A DNA stretch of 21,195 bases from Firmicutes bacterium UBA4981 (lineage in GTDB: Bacteria; Bacillota; SHA-98; UBA4971). Positions 7,317-14,585 of this stretch are shown one piece after another; the first letter of the stretch is position 1; every line of letters begins with the position of its first letter. The notes under the pieces are model-generated. The model made no database searches. It had not been told where the DNA came from and saw only the letters and a list, made by a program, of their open reading frames with translations. The stretch is taken from contig DGZL01000152.1 of NCBI GenBank assembly GCA_002398515.1, positions 11,573 through 32,767 of the forward strand. Direction: 5' to 3'. Position numbers and translations under genes: made by a program.

Positions 7317-8735
7317 CTAATTTCCATCGGCATACTCCTTGCCGAAGGCAATAATCGCCTTCTCGAAACATTCCCAAGGCGGATTCACCAATCCTGCTCC
7401 TACCTGCCCCACACCTGGATCCTTGTGGGCAATTCCGGTATTTATCTGGGGCAATATGCCTGTTTCCACTACTTTTCTAATATCTATACCGGTCGGTGTG
7501 CCCCTGAAGTTCAAGATAGGTATAGTGAAGTGCCTATTCTCGGTAGTTGTTATGCTGTACATCTTCTCAGAGAACCTGACAGCGTCTTCCGGTGCGCCCC
7601 CCACAAACTGAACAATGGGGATAGCAGCTGCCATAGCAAAGCCACCCACACCTGCAGTCTCCGTTATCGCTGAATCACCAATATCAGGGTTTGCGTCCTT
7701 TTCAGAATACCCGGGGAAATAGAGACCCTTGACTATCTGCGCAGGGCCTGTAAACCACTGATTGCCCAGTCCGCTGACTTTGATTCCGAACTCCGTGCCG
7801 TTTCTGGCCATTATCGTCACAACAGAACTCCTATGGATACCGTGGGCAGCCTCAAGCATTGCCTTAACTGCCGGCATAGAAAGGTTGAGAAAGAAATGGT
7901 CGTTGGAGTTGATAAATTCCAAACACTTTCTGATATCAGCTTGTGGATGATCCACCTCCACCAGGTAAGGCACCAAGGCCCGTATGAGGAGGGATGTCCC
8001 TGCTCTGTTTCGATTATGCACTTCATCCCCCATGTGCAGTGCTTGGGCTATCATGGACTTGAGGTCTATGCCGCCGGAAAGCTCGACTGCCTTCTTCAGG
8101 ATTGGGGCGAGGGTTTTCTCCATCCATCTCAGCCTATCCAATACTTCCTCGCTGTAGGCTCCGTATCGGAGGACTTTTCCCAGGCCTTCGTTGAGTGTAG
8201 AATAGGATCGATTCCCATGGGTTCTGTTCTCCAAAATGAACACAGGCATCCTCGGTGAAATTACCCCGGCCATGGGTCCCACTGCGGAGTACTCATGACA
8301 CGGGGAATATTCGATATCGCCTTTTGAGGCTAGTTCTTCAGCTTTGTCCGGTGAATCCGCCCAGCCCTCATACAAGATTGCACCTATCACAGCGCCGCGC
8401 AGAGGCCCCGACATCTTATCCCAGGCGATAGGAGGTCCTGCATGAAGCAGCATCCGGCCACCAAATCCAGGAATTGCCTCTTGAGCTATTCCGATACCGA
8501 TGAGAACAGGTTGCGCTGAACTGAATCTTTCAATTGCCGTTTGGTTGGCCTCATCGATATCACTTCTGCCATCCAGCTTATCAAGGATATCAATGAGTTC
8601 GGCCTTACCATGAGCGGGAGGCTGCCATTTCACCTGATATACGTTAGCGCCTTGCTCCTGCATAGATTCGGCGAATACACCGCTTCCCACACTAATCACT
8701 CCCCCTTCGGGGGGCCAATTCCTTATCGTAAGCAC
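7317..8735 (-). CDS. allG: DUF1116 protein, carbamoyltransferase component (AllG/YlbE-like)
   Basis: This 472-residue protein matches E. coli YlbE (renamed AllG), one of three proteins reported to be needed for oxamate carbamoyltransferase (oxalurate + phosphate to oxamate + carbamoyl phosphate). Family blocks are LLHAGPPIAWDKMSGPLRGA near residues 116-135, ENRTHGNRSYSTLNEGLGKV near 170-189, NGTEFGIKVSGLGNQWFTGP, and the C-terminal VVETGILPQINTGIAHKDPG. It is about 50 residues longer than YlbE as I recall it (419); the extra N-terminal segment (residues 1-55) looks like the C-terminal tail of E. coli FdrA. GTG at 8735 has GGAGG 9 bases upstream and overlaps the fdrA end by 13 bases, implying coupled translation. 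Substrate here may not be oxalurate (see findings). Confidence 0.9.
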   Translation of the reverse strand: MLTIRNWPPEGGVISVGSGVFAESMQEQGANVYQVKWQPPAHGKAELIDILDKLDGRSDIDEANQTAIERFSSAQPVLIGIGIAQEAIPGFGGRMLLHAGPPIAWDKMSGPLRGAVIGAILYEGWADSPDKAEELASKGDIEYSPCHEYSAVGPMAGVISPRMPVFILENRTHGNRSYSTLNEGLGKVLRYGAYSEEVLDRLRWMEKTLAPILKKAVELSGGIDLKSMIAQALHMGDEVHNRNRAGTSLLIRALVPYLVEVDHPQADIRKCLEFINSNDHFFLNLSMPAVKAMLEAAHGIHRSSVVTIMARNGTEFGIKVSGLGNQWFTGPAQIVKGLYFPGYSEKDANPDIGDSAITETAGVGGFAMAAAIPIVQFVGGAPEDAVRFSEKMYSITTTENRHFTIPILNFRGTPTGIDIRKVVETGILPQINTGIAHKDPGVGQVGAGLVNPPWECFEKAIIAFGKEYADGN

Positions 8736-10306
8736 GGTCTCGTTCCTCCCTGCGCCTTGATAATTCGAGCTGCCAAGTCTCCTGCTGCCCGGTTTGAGAA
8801 AAGGACCTCAGCGCCTGCCTCCCGCAAGACCGCCGCCTGCTTTTCTAGGCCCTGGGGATCTCCTGCAGTGCCCACCACGACGGCAATCTGCGCCAGACCT
8901 TGGCCCATATCCTTTCGAATCCGCCGAGCTTCCCTCACGGCATCAGCCATTACGCCTGCAGGATCCCTGTGACACCCGTAACCCAGCACTACATCGAATA
9001 GCAGGATCCCCACATCCTTACTGCCTGCCTCAGCAAGGTACCTGGGGACTCTCATTCCGGGATCCAGCATTGGGTGAGGTTTTCCTCGGGTAAAGTAATC
9101 CTCTCCCATATCAATACAAGTGTTAGCGCAACTCTCTTCAGCGTCCTCAATCAAGAACCGTCTGTCCTGAGCAATGTTGGAATATACATCTATACCCATC
9201 CTTCGGAGTATAGTCAGTGTTTCATGGCACAGGGTCCCACCTGAGTACAACCCTCTGAAGTATCCTCCGCCATCCACCGTTCTCGCCACTCTACACGCCA
9301 TTTTGTCGAGTTCATCGTCAGAGTAGAGGCTCTCTTTAGACTCCCCGGTTGCCAATTGGTAGGCTAAAATCGCAGCCTTCTCCAGATCACCGGCAAACAG
9401 GACCTTACCTGAACGTTTCCTGCGGGCTTCCTCAATCTCCTCACCCATAAAGCACACAACCGCAGGTTTTGTCCCTTCATCCAACATCCTTATGAGGCTG
9501 TCACGAACATCGGGATGAGGTGGCTTTGATATTAGGACTTTGACGCGAGTGTTAGGATCTGATTCAAGAAAAGTCAATCCCATGAAGGTAGTAATTCCGC
9601 CTACCTCTTTACTCAGATCGCGCCCGCCTGTTCCGATAGCTTCAGAGATTCCTTCCCCAAGCCTGTCGATAATGGCCATTACTTGTTGCAACCCTGTACC
9701 GGCTGCAGCTACAATGCCAATCTTCCCGCGTCTTGCTTTATTGGCAAACCCTAATCCAAGACCGCCGATGACAGCAGTGCCACAATCAGGCCCCATGACG
9801 AAGAGGCCTTTCTCTTTGCCTGACTTCTTTAGGGCGACTTCATCCTCAACAGAAACGTTGTCGCTGAACAAGAAAACATGCAAGCCATTGGCAAGAGCCT
9901 CTCTGGCTTCCCTTGCGGCATACTCGCCGGGAACGGATATTGCCGCGATTCCTGCGCCCCCCGTGGCAGCAGCTTCCGATAAAGTCGCATAGATCCTGGC
10001 TTTCTGTACCCCAGGCTCGTGTTGCCGCGCAGGGCCTTCCAAGCTCTCTGCAACGACTTTCTCTGCGTTACCTACGGCATCCTCAGTCTCTGCCACAAGC
10101 GCGACAATGAGATCGTTAGGCGTAGCTGTCTCCAGTTCTTGGGAGGCAAAACCCATTTCTCTGACCGCGTCCTTATTAAGCTCAGTCGCCATACCCACCT
10201 GAGCTTCGACCACCCTATCTATGTTTCGGACTGTCCGGGCCAGGCGCATGAGCACAATAGAGTCATGGTAATTATTGGGCTTTATCGCCAACCTTTTGAA
10301 CACCAA
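8723..10306 (-). CDS. fdrA: FdrA-family carbamoyltransferase component (AllF-like)
   Basis: This 527-residue FdrA homologue resembles the succinyl-CoA synthetase alpha fold. Visible blocks: SVPGEYAAREAREALANGLH near residues 124-143, FSDNVSVEDEVALKKSGKEKGLFVMGPDCGT in outline (147-177), a Rossmann-like GIVAAAGTGLQQVMAIIDRL near 197-216, GTGGRDLSKEVGGI near 225-238 and the C-terminal DFVVLGYGCH-like stretch (LLFDVVLGYGCHRDPAG). E. coli FdrA (AllF) acts with AllG and AllH as oxamate carbamoyltransferase. It is shorter than E. coli FdrA (555 as recalled) because the tail found there appears to be fused to AllG here. Start is TTG 10306 (GGAGG 5 bases upstream) or GTG 10303 (8 bases); the second has better spacing. 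It overlaps allH by about 25 bases. Confidence 0.93.
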   Translation of the reverse strand: MVFKRLAIKPNNYHDSIVLMRLARTVRNIDRVVEAQVGMATELNKDAVREMGFASQELETATPNDLIVALVAETEDAVGNAEKVVAESLEGPARQHEPGVQKARIYATLSEAAATGGAGIAAISVPGEYAAREAREALANGLHVFLFSDNVSVEDEVALKKSGKEKGLFVMGPDCGTAVIGGLGLGFANKARRGKIGIVAAAGTGLQQVMAIIDRLGEGISEAIGTGGRDLSKEVGGITTFMGLTFLESDPNTRVKVLISKPPHPDVRDSLIRMLDEGTKPAVVCFMGEEIEEARRKRSGKVLFAGDLEKAAILAYQLATGESKESLYSDDELDKMACRVARTVDGGGYFRGLYSGGTLCHETLTILRRMGIDVYSNIAQDRRFLIEDAEESCANTCIDMGEDYFTRGKPHPMLDPGMRVPRYLAEAGSKDVGILLFDVVLGYGCHRDPAGVMADAVREARRIRKDMGQGLAQIAVVVGTAGDPQGLEKQAAVLREAGAEVLFSNRAAGDLAARIIKAQGGTRPCLR

Positions 10307-11196
10307 GCATACCTCCTTTGCCAGTTCAGGGCAATGTACATGCCCAGCCCTATATCACAGCCGGACGTAGCACCCACTGAAAGCAACCTATCTACCGCGT
10401 CCTTTGTTTCACAAGGTTCTCCTATAAGCAAGCAAGCCAGGGCTCTTTCCACAATTTCGTGAGCTGATCCTTCCAACGCTTGCTTAATGAAGAACGCGCT
10501 GAGATCAGATGTTTTGTCCAGGTTCCTTCTGACACCGGCTTCCCATATATTACCTTCAGATTGCCAGGGTCTTCCCAAAATACTCCTGGCCAAACTGATT
10601 CCAACGACCAAATCGTCACCGCTGGGAGTAAGGCCCGGCCCGAACCCGACTATCTTAGCCAAAGCCTTTTCCAGCCCTTCCCCGTCATCTTCAATCAGAG
10701 TTCTTCTGATATCCTCAAGGACCCTGCCGTCTCCAACCTGTGCCCGATTGACGTCGAGCTCCAGCCCTCTGCTGAACACAGAGTCATTGCATTTTGCAGC
10801 TAAGGCTGACTCCAGAATTGCCATGTTCTCGTCTCTTATTGAATGCAGGCAATTGACAGCCTCTAAGGGACTTCTCCATCCCTTACTGCCGCTGAAATCT
10901 ATGACAGTCTTTTCTCCAAGCCACAACCTGGATGAGGCAGACATGCTGACTTCATCTTCCGGAGATATGTCCAGGGTGAAGAAGGAGAAACCTCCTGATA
11001 CAGCCACTGTCGCACAATCCCTTCCGCATCCTCGTCCCAGCGGCAGGATAGTGAGAAAGTCTGACCCGGCTACAAGGTTAATGGCATGGGTGAATACACT
11101 GTGCACCTTAAATGTCTCTTCATATTTCAACAGAGGTTCGAATCCTCGGCCGTGCCTCACAGAGGCTAGGTAAAATGGCTGTTCACATATATTCAT
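10282..11196 (-). CDS. allH: DUF2877 protein, carbamoyltransferase component (AllH/YlbF-like)
   Basis: This 304-residue protein has the DUF2877 hallmark GFGPGLTPSGDDLVVGISLA near residues 187-206. Its E. coli counterpart YlbF (AllH) is the third protein required for oxamate carbamoyltransferase activity. A second conserved stretch lies near the C-terminus (LLSVGATSGCDIGLGMYIAL). It is the first gene of the H-F-G set; its last 25 bases hold the ribosome site of fdrA (AAAGGAGG). ATG at 11196 has only a weak upstream site (GGA about 14 bases away), unlike its neighbours, so translation or start choice is less certain. An AT-rich leader with repeated ATAAAG blocks precedes it, compatible with its own promoter. 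Having all three components in line argues for a working enzyme rather than a stray fdrA. Confidence 0.88.
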   Translation of the reverse strand: MNICEQPFYLASVRHGRGFEPLLKYEETFKVHSVFTHAINLVAGSDFLTILPLGRGCGRDCATVAVSGGFSFFTLDISPEDEVSMSASSRLWLGEKTVIDFSGSKGWRSPLEAVNCLHSIRDENMAILESALAAKCNDSVFSRGLELDVNRAQVGDGRVLEDIRRTLIEDDGEGLEKALAKIVGFGPGLTPSGDDLVVGISLARSILGRPWQSEGNIWEAGVRRNLDKTSDLSAFFIKQALEGSAHEIVERALACLLIGEPCETKDAVDRLLSVGATSGCDIGLGMYIALNWQRRYAWCSKGWR

Positions 11197-11300
11197 GTCA
11201 GTGTCATAATTCCAAACCGCACAGCGATAAACCTTTATGAAATGACTATAAAGTTTGTCGGTCTATTATGTTATAAAGTATCATTTTGATGGAAAAAACC
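11197..11300 (-). promoter_or_regulatory. AT-rich leader before allH with ATAAAG palindrome and repeat (possible operator/promoter)
   Basis: Between pucR and allH lies an AT-rich stretch. CTTTAT (11233-11238) and ATAAAG (11248-11253) form an inverted repeat with a 9-base spacer; a further TTATAAAGT copy at 11271-11279 is 25 bases from the first CTATAAAGT. Spacing of about two and a half helical turns plus a palindrome suits a regulator site, plausibly for PucR encoded just upstream. CATAAT on the minus strand could be a -10 box, but I found no matching -35 at 17 bases. The promoter is therefore not resolved. Confidence 0.35.
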
Positions 11301-11315
11301 ATTAGAAAAGAGGCG

Positions 11316-11348
11316 TTGAAAGCTGGCAGAACCTGCGGGGCGTTTCAA
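11316..11348 (-). terminator. Hairpin after pucR (weak terminator or attenuator candidate)
   Basis: An outer inverted repeat TTGAAA/TTTCAA (11316-11321 and 11343-11348) encloses a perfect inner stem GCAG-AAC-CTGC (11326-11336). On the minus strand it is followed by CGCCTCTTTTCT, a short T-rich run. It begins about 28 bases after the pucR stop. The two stems are separated by unpaired bases of unequal length, so termination would be weak. Confidence 0.3.
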
Positions 11349-11376
11349 ATCGTCGAATACTCACAAAGCACCTGTA

Positions 11377-13089
11377 TCACAGGGATCCATTTAGATGGTG
11401 TCCCATATCGAAAATCCTGGACAGGCGAAGAGCTGTCTGTAATGACAGACGCTGATCAGCATGATTAGGGTCGAGGCCTGTGAGCTCTTTTATTTTTCTT
11501 AGCCGGTAAAGGATTGTGTTGTAATGAGCATACGTCAACTCTGCAGTTTTTCGGGCGTTACCGTTAGTCTTGAAGTACGCCTCAAGGGTCTTTAAGAGTT
11601 CGCCACCTTTTGACGTATCGTAATCTCGAAGCTCACCGATGATCTCATCGGCAAATCGCTTCTGCTCATCCAGGTCAGCCTGGCCCAGCAGAAGACCGTA
11701 TATACCCAGCATTTCATAGTGAATGTTCTGGCCTTTGCCGAAGATGACCTTACCCAGGTCCAGGGCTACTTTAGCCTCTCTGAACCCTCTCTTTATACCT
11801 GTAACGCCACTGACACGGCGGCTGATACCTGAACTCACCGTCCATCTCCCAAGATTGCTACGGGCCTTCTTGAGCAAGCGGTCGGCCCAAGACGCGATAT
11901 CATCTCCTTTGACTTGTTCCGGATGCACAAATAGCAGAATTCCACTTGCATGCCTGGTCAAAATATACCTTAGGCGGTTTCTCCGGCAAAAATCAGCAAT
12001 AATAGTCGTGGCCTGTGTTTTTGCCAGCTGGCATGCTTTTTCATACTCGGCAATGTCGCTGATTTCCTTTGACGGCAGGACATCGAAAAGGATCGTCACG
12101 TAGTCCAAGCCCAGATTCCACCCAAATGTTCTGGCTCGTTCCGAGAATCCCTCTTCAGCCGGATTGTCAGAAGAGAACAGCTGATCCAGGAATTCTGTGC
12201 GGTATTTCTGCTCTACCTGCGTCATGTCATGACAGCGTATCACGTCAAGGGCAATAAGCGGGCATAATCGCTCCAGACTGTACAAGTCTGTTACGCTAAA
12301 CTCCCCGAAGAATTTCACTGCTGTAAGAGACCCTAATTGCTCATTTGCGGCGGTAACCGGAGCGCGGATGATTTCAGCCTTATAACCGTTTGTCTCCACC
12401 TGGTTGCGTTTGAACCAAAGCACAGTGCCTTCCACGCGGTCAGTGAATGTCTCAGGTTCAAGAAGCTCCATAGGTCGATCAAGCAACTCGCCTATAATGG
12501 CCTCGTTAGACGGCCCCCAACACATACCGGAGACTGATCTTCTCAAATTCAAAGAGTCGTCTATAGATACCACTGCCTGGAGAAGGTCTGCTGCGGCTCC
12601 TGATATTTCCTGAAGGCCTCCTCCTTGCAGAAGAAGGTTTATGAACCTTCTGTGAGCTACTAAGCTAAGCTGCACAAACCTGCTTTGGCGATTAACGAGT
12701 TCTGCTAGGACAGCTGATATCAGGTCAGAGAAGTTGGCTTCACGGGGAAGCTCCAGAAGAGGCATTTCAAGTTCATTTGCGGCGTCTATCATGTGAGGCG
12801 GAATTGCGTCTATGTACCGTTTCGGTTTCATACCCAGCACTGCCAATCCTTTGCTCGCCAGAGTCGGCAGTAAGGCTCTTTGAGCGTCCAGGTTGTCCTT
12901 TATTGCATAGCCTGTTGTCAAAAGCATGTCCCCCTCTCGCACCCAGTCGAGGATATCAGGGACTTCCATGACGTTAATGTTAGTGACAACCCGTTCCATA
13001 CCGGCCCTGCCCCCGGCGACAGCGACCCCGGAAAACTCAGGCAACTCGAGGACTTCTCTGACAGTGATTCCGACTTCATGAAACATCAT
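11377..13089 (-). CDS. pucR: PucR-type transcriptional regulator
   Basis: The protein (about 570 residues) has the PucR architecture: an N-terminal purine-catabolism-regulator domain (TVREVLELPEFSGVAVAGGR, then VMEVPDILDWVREGDMLLTT), a CdaR/GGDEF-like middle region, and a C-terminal PucR helix-turn-helix (NGNARKTAELTYAHYNTILY, RLRKIKELTGLD). The best start is ATG 13089 with GGAGGG 6 bases upstream; an upstream GTG at 13110 lacks a good site and would put the ribosome site inside the gene. Family members control purine or ureide use (B. subtilis PucR, E. coli CdaR relatives) by sensing small metabolites. It sits between the permease/Mo-hydroxylase genes and the carbamoyltransferase genes, so it probably controls both; the inducer is unknown and could be a pyrimidine or ureido acid. 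Confidence 0.9.
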   Translation of the reverse strand: MMFHEVGITVREVLELPEFSGVAVAGGRAGMERVVTNINVMEVPDILDWVREGDMLLTTGYAIKDNLDAQRALLPTLASKGLAVLGMKPKRYIDAIPPHMIDAANELEMPLLELPREANFSDLISAVLAELVNRQSRFVQLSLVAHRRFINLLLQGGGLQEISGAAADLLQAVVSIDDSLNLRRSVSGMCWGPSNEAIIGELLDRPMELLEPETFTDRVEGTVLWFKRNQVETNGYKAEIIRAPVTAANEQLGSLTAVKFFGEFSVTDLYSLERLCPLIALDVIRCHDMTQVEQKYRTEFLDQLFSSDNPAEEGFSERARTFGWNLGLDYVTILFDVLPSKEISDIAEYEKACQLAKTQATTIIADFCRRNRLRYILTRHASGILLFVHPEQVKGDDIASWADRLLKKARSNLGRWTVSSGISRRVSGVTGIKRGFREAKVALDLGKVIFGKGQNIHYEMLGIYGLLLGQADLDEQKRFADEIIGELRDYDTSKGGELLKTLEAYFKTNGNARKTAELTYAHYNTILYRLRKIKELTGLDPNHADQRLSLQTALRLSRIFDMGHHLNGSL

Positions 13090-13095
13090 TTGCCA

Positions 13096-13101
13096 CCCTC
13101 C
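13096..13101 (-). promoter_or_regulatory. Ribosome binding site deciding the pucR start
   Basis: GGAGGG on the minus strand lies 6 bases before ATG 13089 (9 before a second ATG at 13086). It fixes the start 7 codons inside the longest open frame. Confidence 0.6.
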
Positions 13102-13216
13102 ATGAACCACCGACAGTCAGCAACCAAACGCTGCCTACAATGTCTTAATGTTTCCTTGTTTTCTCGCTCTTCTCTAAATTCGACATACGTCCTCATAACT
13201 CCTTTGATATGGACAA

Positions 13217-13246
13217 CAAAGGGAGCCTCAGTCTTGGCCCCCTTTG
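13217..13246 (-). terminator. Strong hairpin between the permease gene and pucR
   Basis: The minus-strand RNA can form an 11-pair stem, CAAAGGGGGCC pairing with GGCTCCCTTTG, with one G-U pair and an 8-base loop. The G-U pair works only in minus-strand RNA, which fits transcription in that direction. No T-run follows (TTGTCC), so it may be a partial terminator, an mRNA-stabilising 3' end for the permease message, or an attenuator before pucR rather than a classical terminator. The remaining bases of this gap (13111-13216) show no promoter I can support. Confidence 0.4.
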
Positions 13247-13299
13247 CCATCACAGTATGAGACAGCTAACACAAATCCGGACTAACCACGGAGTTGAGT

Positions 13300-14538
13300 T
13301 TACGCTTCGGATTTCGGAAGAATCTGGTTGAGGATTATCCCAAGTATGGCTGCAAGGCCCATACCTCCCAGTTGCGCATTGCCCCATAGGGTAATCATCG
13401 CGCCACCGATGCCTACAACCAGAATTACACTGGCAATAAACAAGTTCCTTGACTCCTTCAGATCGACATTGTTCTCTACCATAGTCCTAACACCGATAGC
13501 TGCAATCATGCCAAAGAGTACAATAGAGATTCCTCCGATAACAGGATTGGGAATCGTCCTGATGGCCGCGCCAAGCTTCCCGACAAATGCCAATAGGATG
13601 GCAATGACTGCTGCTACCCTCATGACCTCAGGCTTCCACACTTTCGTCAAGGCCAAGACACCTGTATTCTCAGAGTAGGTAGTGTTGGCAGGCCCACCAA
13701 ACAAACCTGCAAGTGATGTAGCAATACCGTCTCCGAGAAGTGTCCTCGTGAGACCGGGATCCTCTATGAAGTCGTCTTCGACTGTAGCGCCTACAGCCAG
13801 GATATCTCCGACATGTTCCACCATACTGGCAATGGCCGCAGGAGCTATGAGCCCGATGGCGGCAATGTCAAAGACAGGGAATGTGAATTTCGGCATTCCT
13901 ATCCATGCTGCTTCAATCACCGGGGTCGCATCTACGTTACCTGTTATCAGACAAATAACGTACCCGACAACAATCCCTGCGATAACAGGCAAAAGCCTCA
14001 GAAAACCCTTGACATACAGGTTTACAATAGCAACTGTAGCAAGAACGATCAGCGCTATCGGCCAGTTCTGGCTCGCGCTTCCAATTGCGACAGGCGCCAG
14101 GTTCAACCCTATTACCATAATGATAGGTCCTGTGACTACAGGCGGAAGTATCCGCTGCATGAACTCAGGGCCGAGAAAATGAATGAGAATTCCGAAAGCG
14201 ACGTAAAGTAAGCCGGCTACAATAATTCCTCCCTGAGCTGCAGGAATTCCCTTTTCTGCCACCACCATCGCCACCGGCGCAATAAACGCGAATGATGATC
14301 CTAGAAATACCGGCAATCTTCCTTTGGTGACAAAATGAAACCATAGTGTGCCGATTCCTGCTGTGAACAGAGCTACGCTGACATCAAGGCCGGTTAGGAG
14401 CGGAACAAGAACTGTGGCGCCGAACATGGTGAACGCATGTTGGAGACCGAGTACGAGCAATTGGTGTGTAGGCAGATAGTCTCCGGGCTTAATCGGCCCC
14501 ATGATTCCAGTCTCAACCGTTGGCTTAGTACTAGCCAT
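13300..14538 (-). CDS. uraA: NCS2-family uracil permease (UraA-like)
   Basis: This is a 412-residue membrane transporter with about a dozen or more hydrophobic segments. The NCS2 signature reads TTYSENTGVLALTKV (residues 286-300). Compared with E. coli UraA from memory, the uracil-binding glutamates fall at the same numbers, Glu241 (SMVEHVGD) and Glu290 (YSENTG), with Tyr288 also kept; xanthine permeases usually have Gln-Asn in place of Glu-Asn in the signature. One difference is Asp245 where UraA has His. The C-terminal half (IPNPVIGGISIVLFG, IRTM-like segments) is also UraA-like. The start is ATG 14538 with GGGAGG 8 bases upstream; a GTG 12 codons earlier is in frame but lacks a comparable site. 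It lies 47 bases after the Mo subunit gene, so it likely feeds that enzyme its substrate. Confidence 0.88.
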   Translation of the reverse strand: MASTKPTVETGIMGPIKPGDYLPTHQLLVLGLQHAFTMFGATVLVPLLTGLDVSVALFTAGIGTLWFHFVTKGRLPVFLGSSFAFIAPVAMVVAEKGIPAAQGGIIVAGLLYVAFGILIHFLGPEFMQRILPPVVTGPIIMVIGLNLAPVAIGSASQNWPIALIVLATVAIVNLYVKGFLRLLPVIAGIVVGYVICLITGNVDATPVIEAAWIGMPKFTFPVFDIAAIGLIAPAAIASMVEHVGDILAVGATVEDDFIEDPGLTRTLLGDGIATSLAGLFGGPANTTYSENTGVLALTKVWKPEVMRVAAVIAILLAFVGKLGAAIRTIPNPVIGGISIVLFGMIAAIGVRTMVENNVDLKESRNLFIASVILVVGIGGAMITLWGNAQLGGMGLAAILGIILNQILPKSEA

Positions 14539-14546
14539 TACTTTTT

Positions 14547-14552
14547 CCTCCC
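14547..14552 (-). promoter_or_regulatory. Ribosome binding site deciding the permease start
   Basis: GGGAGG on the minus strand, 8 bases before ATG 14538, selects this codon over an in-frame GTG at 14574 and gives a protein whose numbering matches UraA. Confidence 0.6.
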
Positions 14553-14585
14553 TTCGTGCTCCTTCGCCAATCACTCCATGAATAG

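Noticed and set aside
6620..7354. 244-residue plus-strand frame opposite the cyclase-family gene
   Set aside because: The minus-strand protein carries an intact metal motif and a good ribosome site; the plus-strand product shows no recognisable domain and runs across the gap into the next gene.
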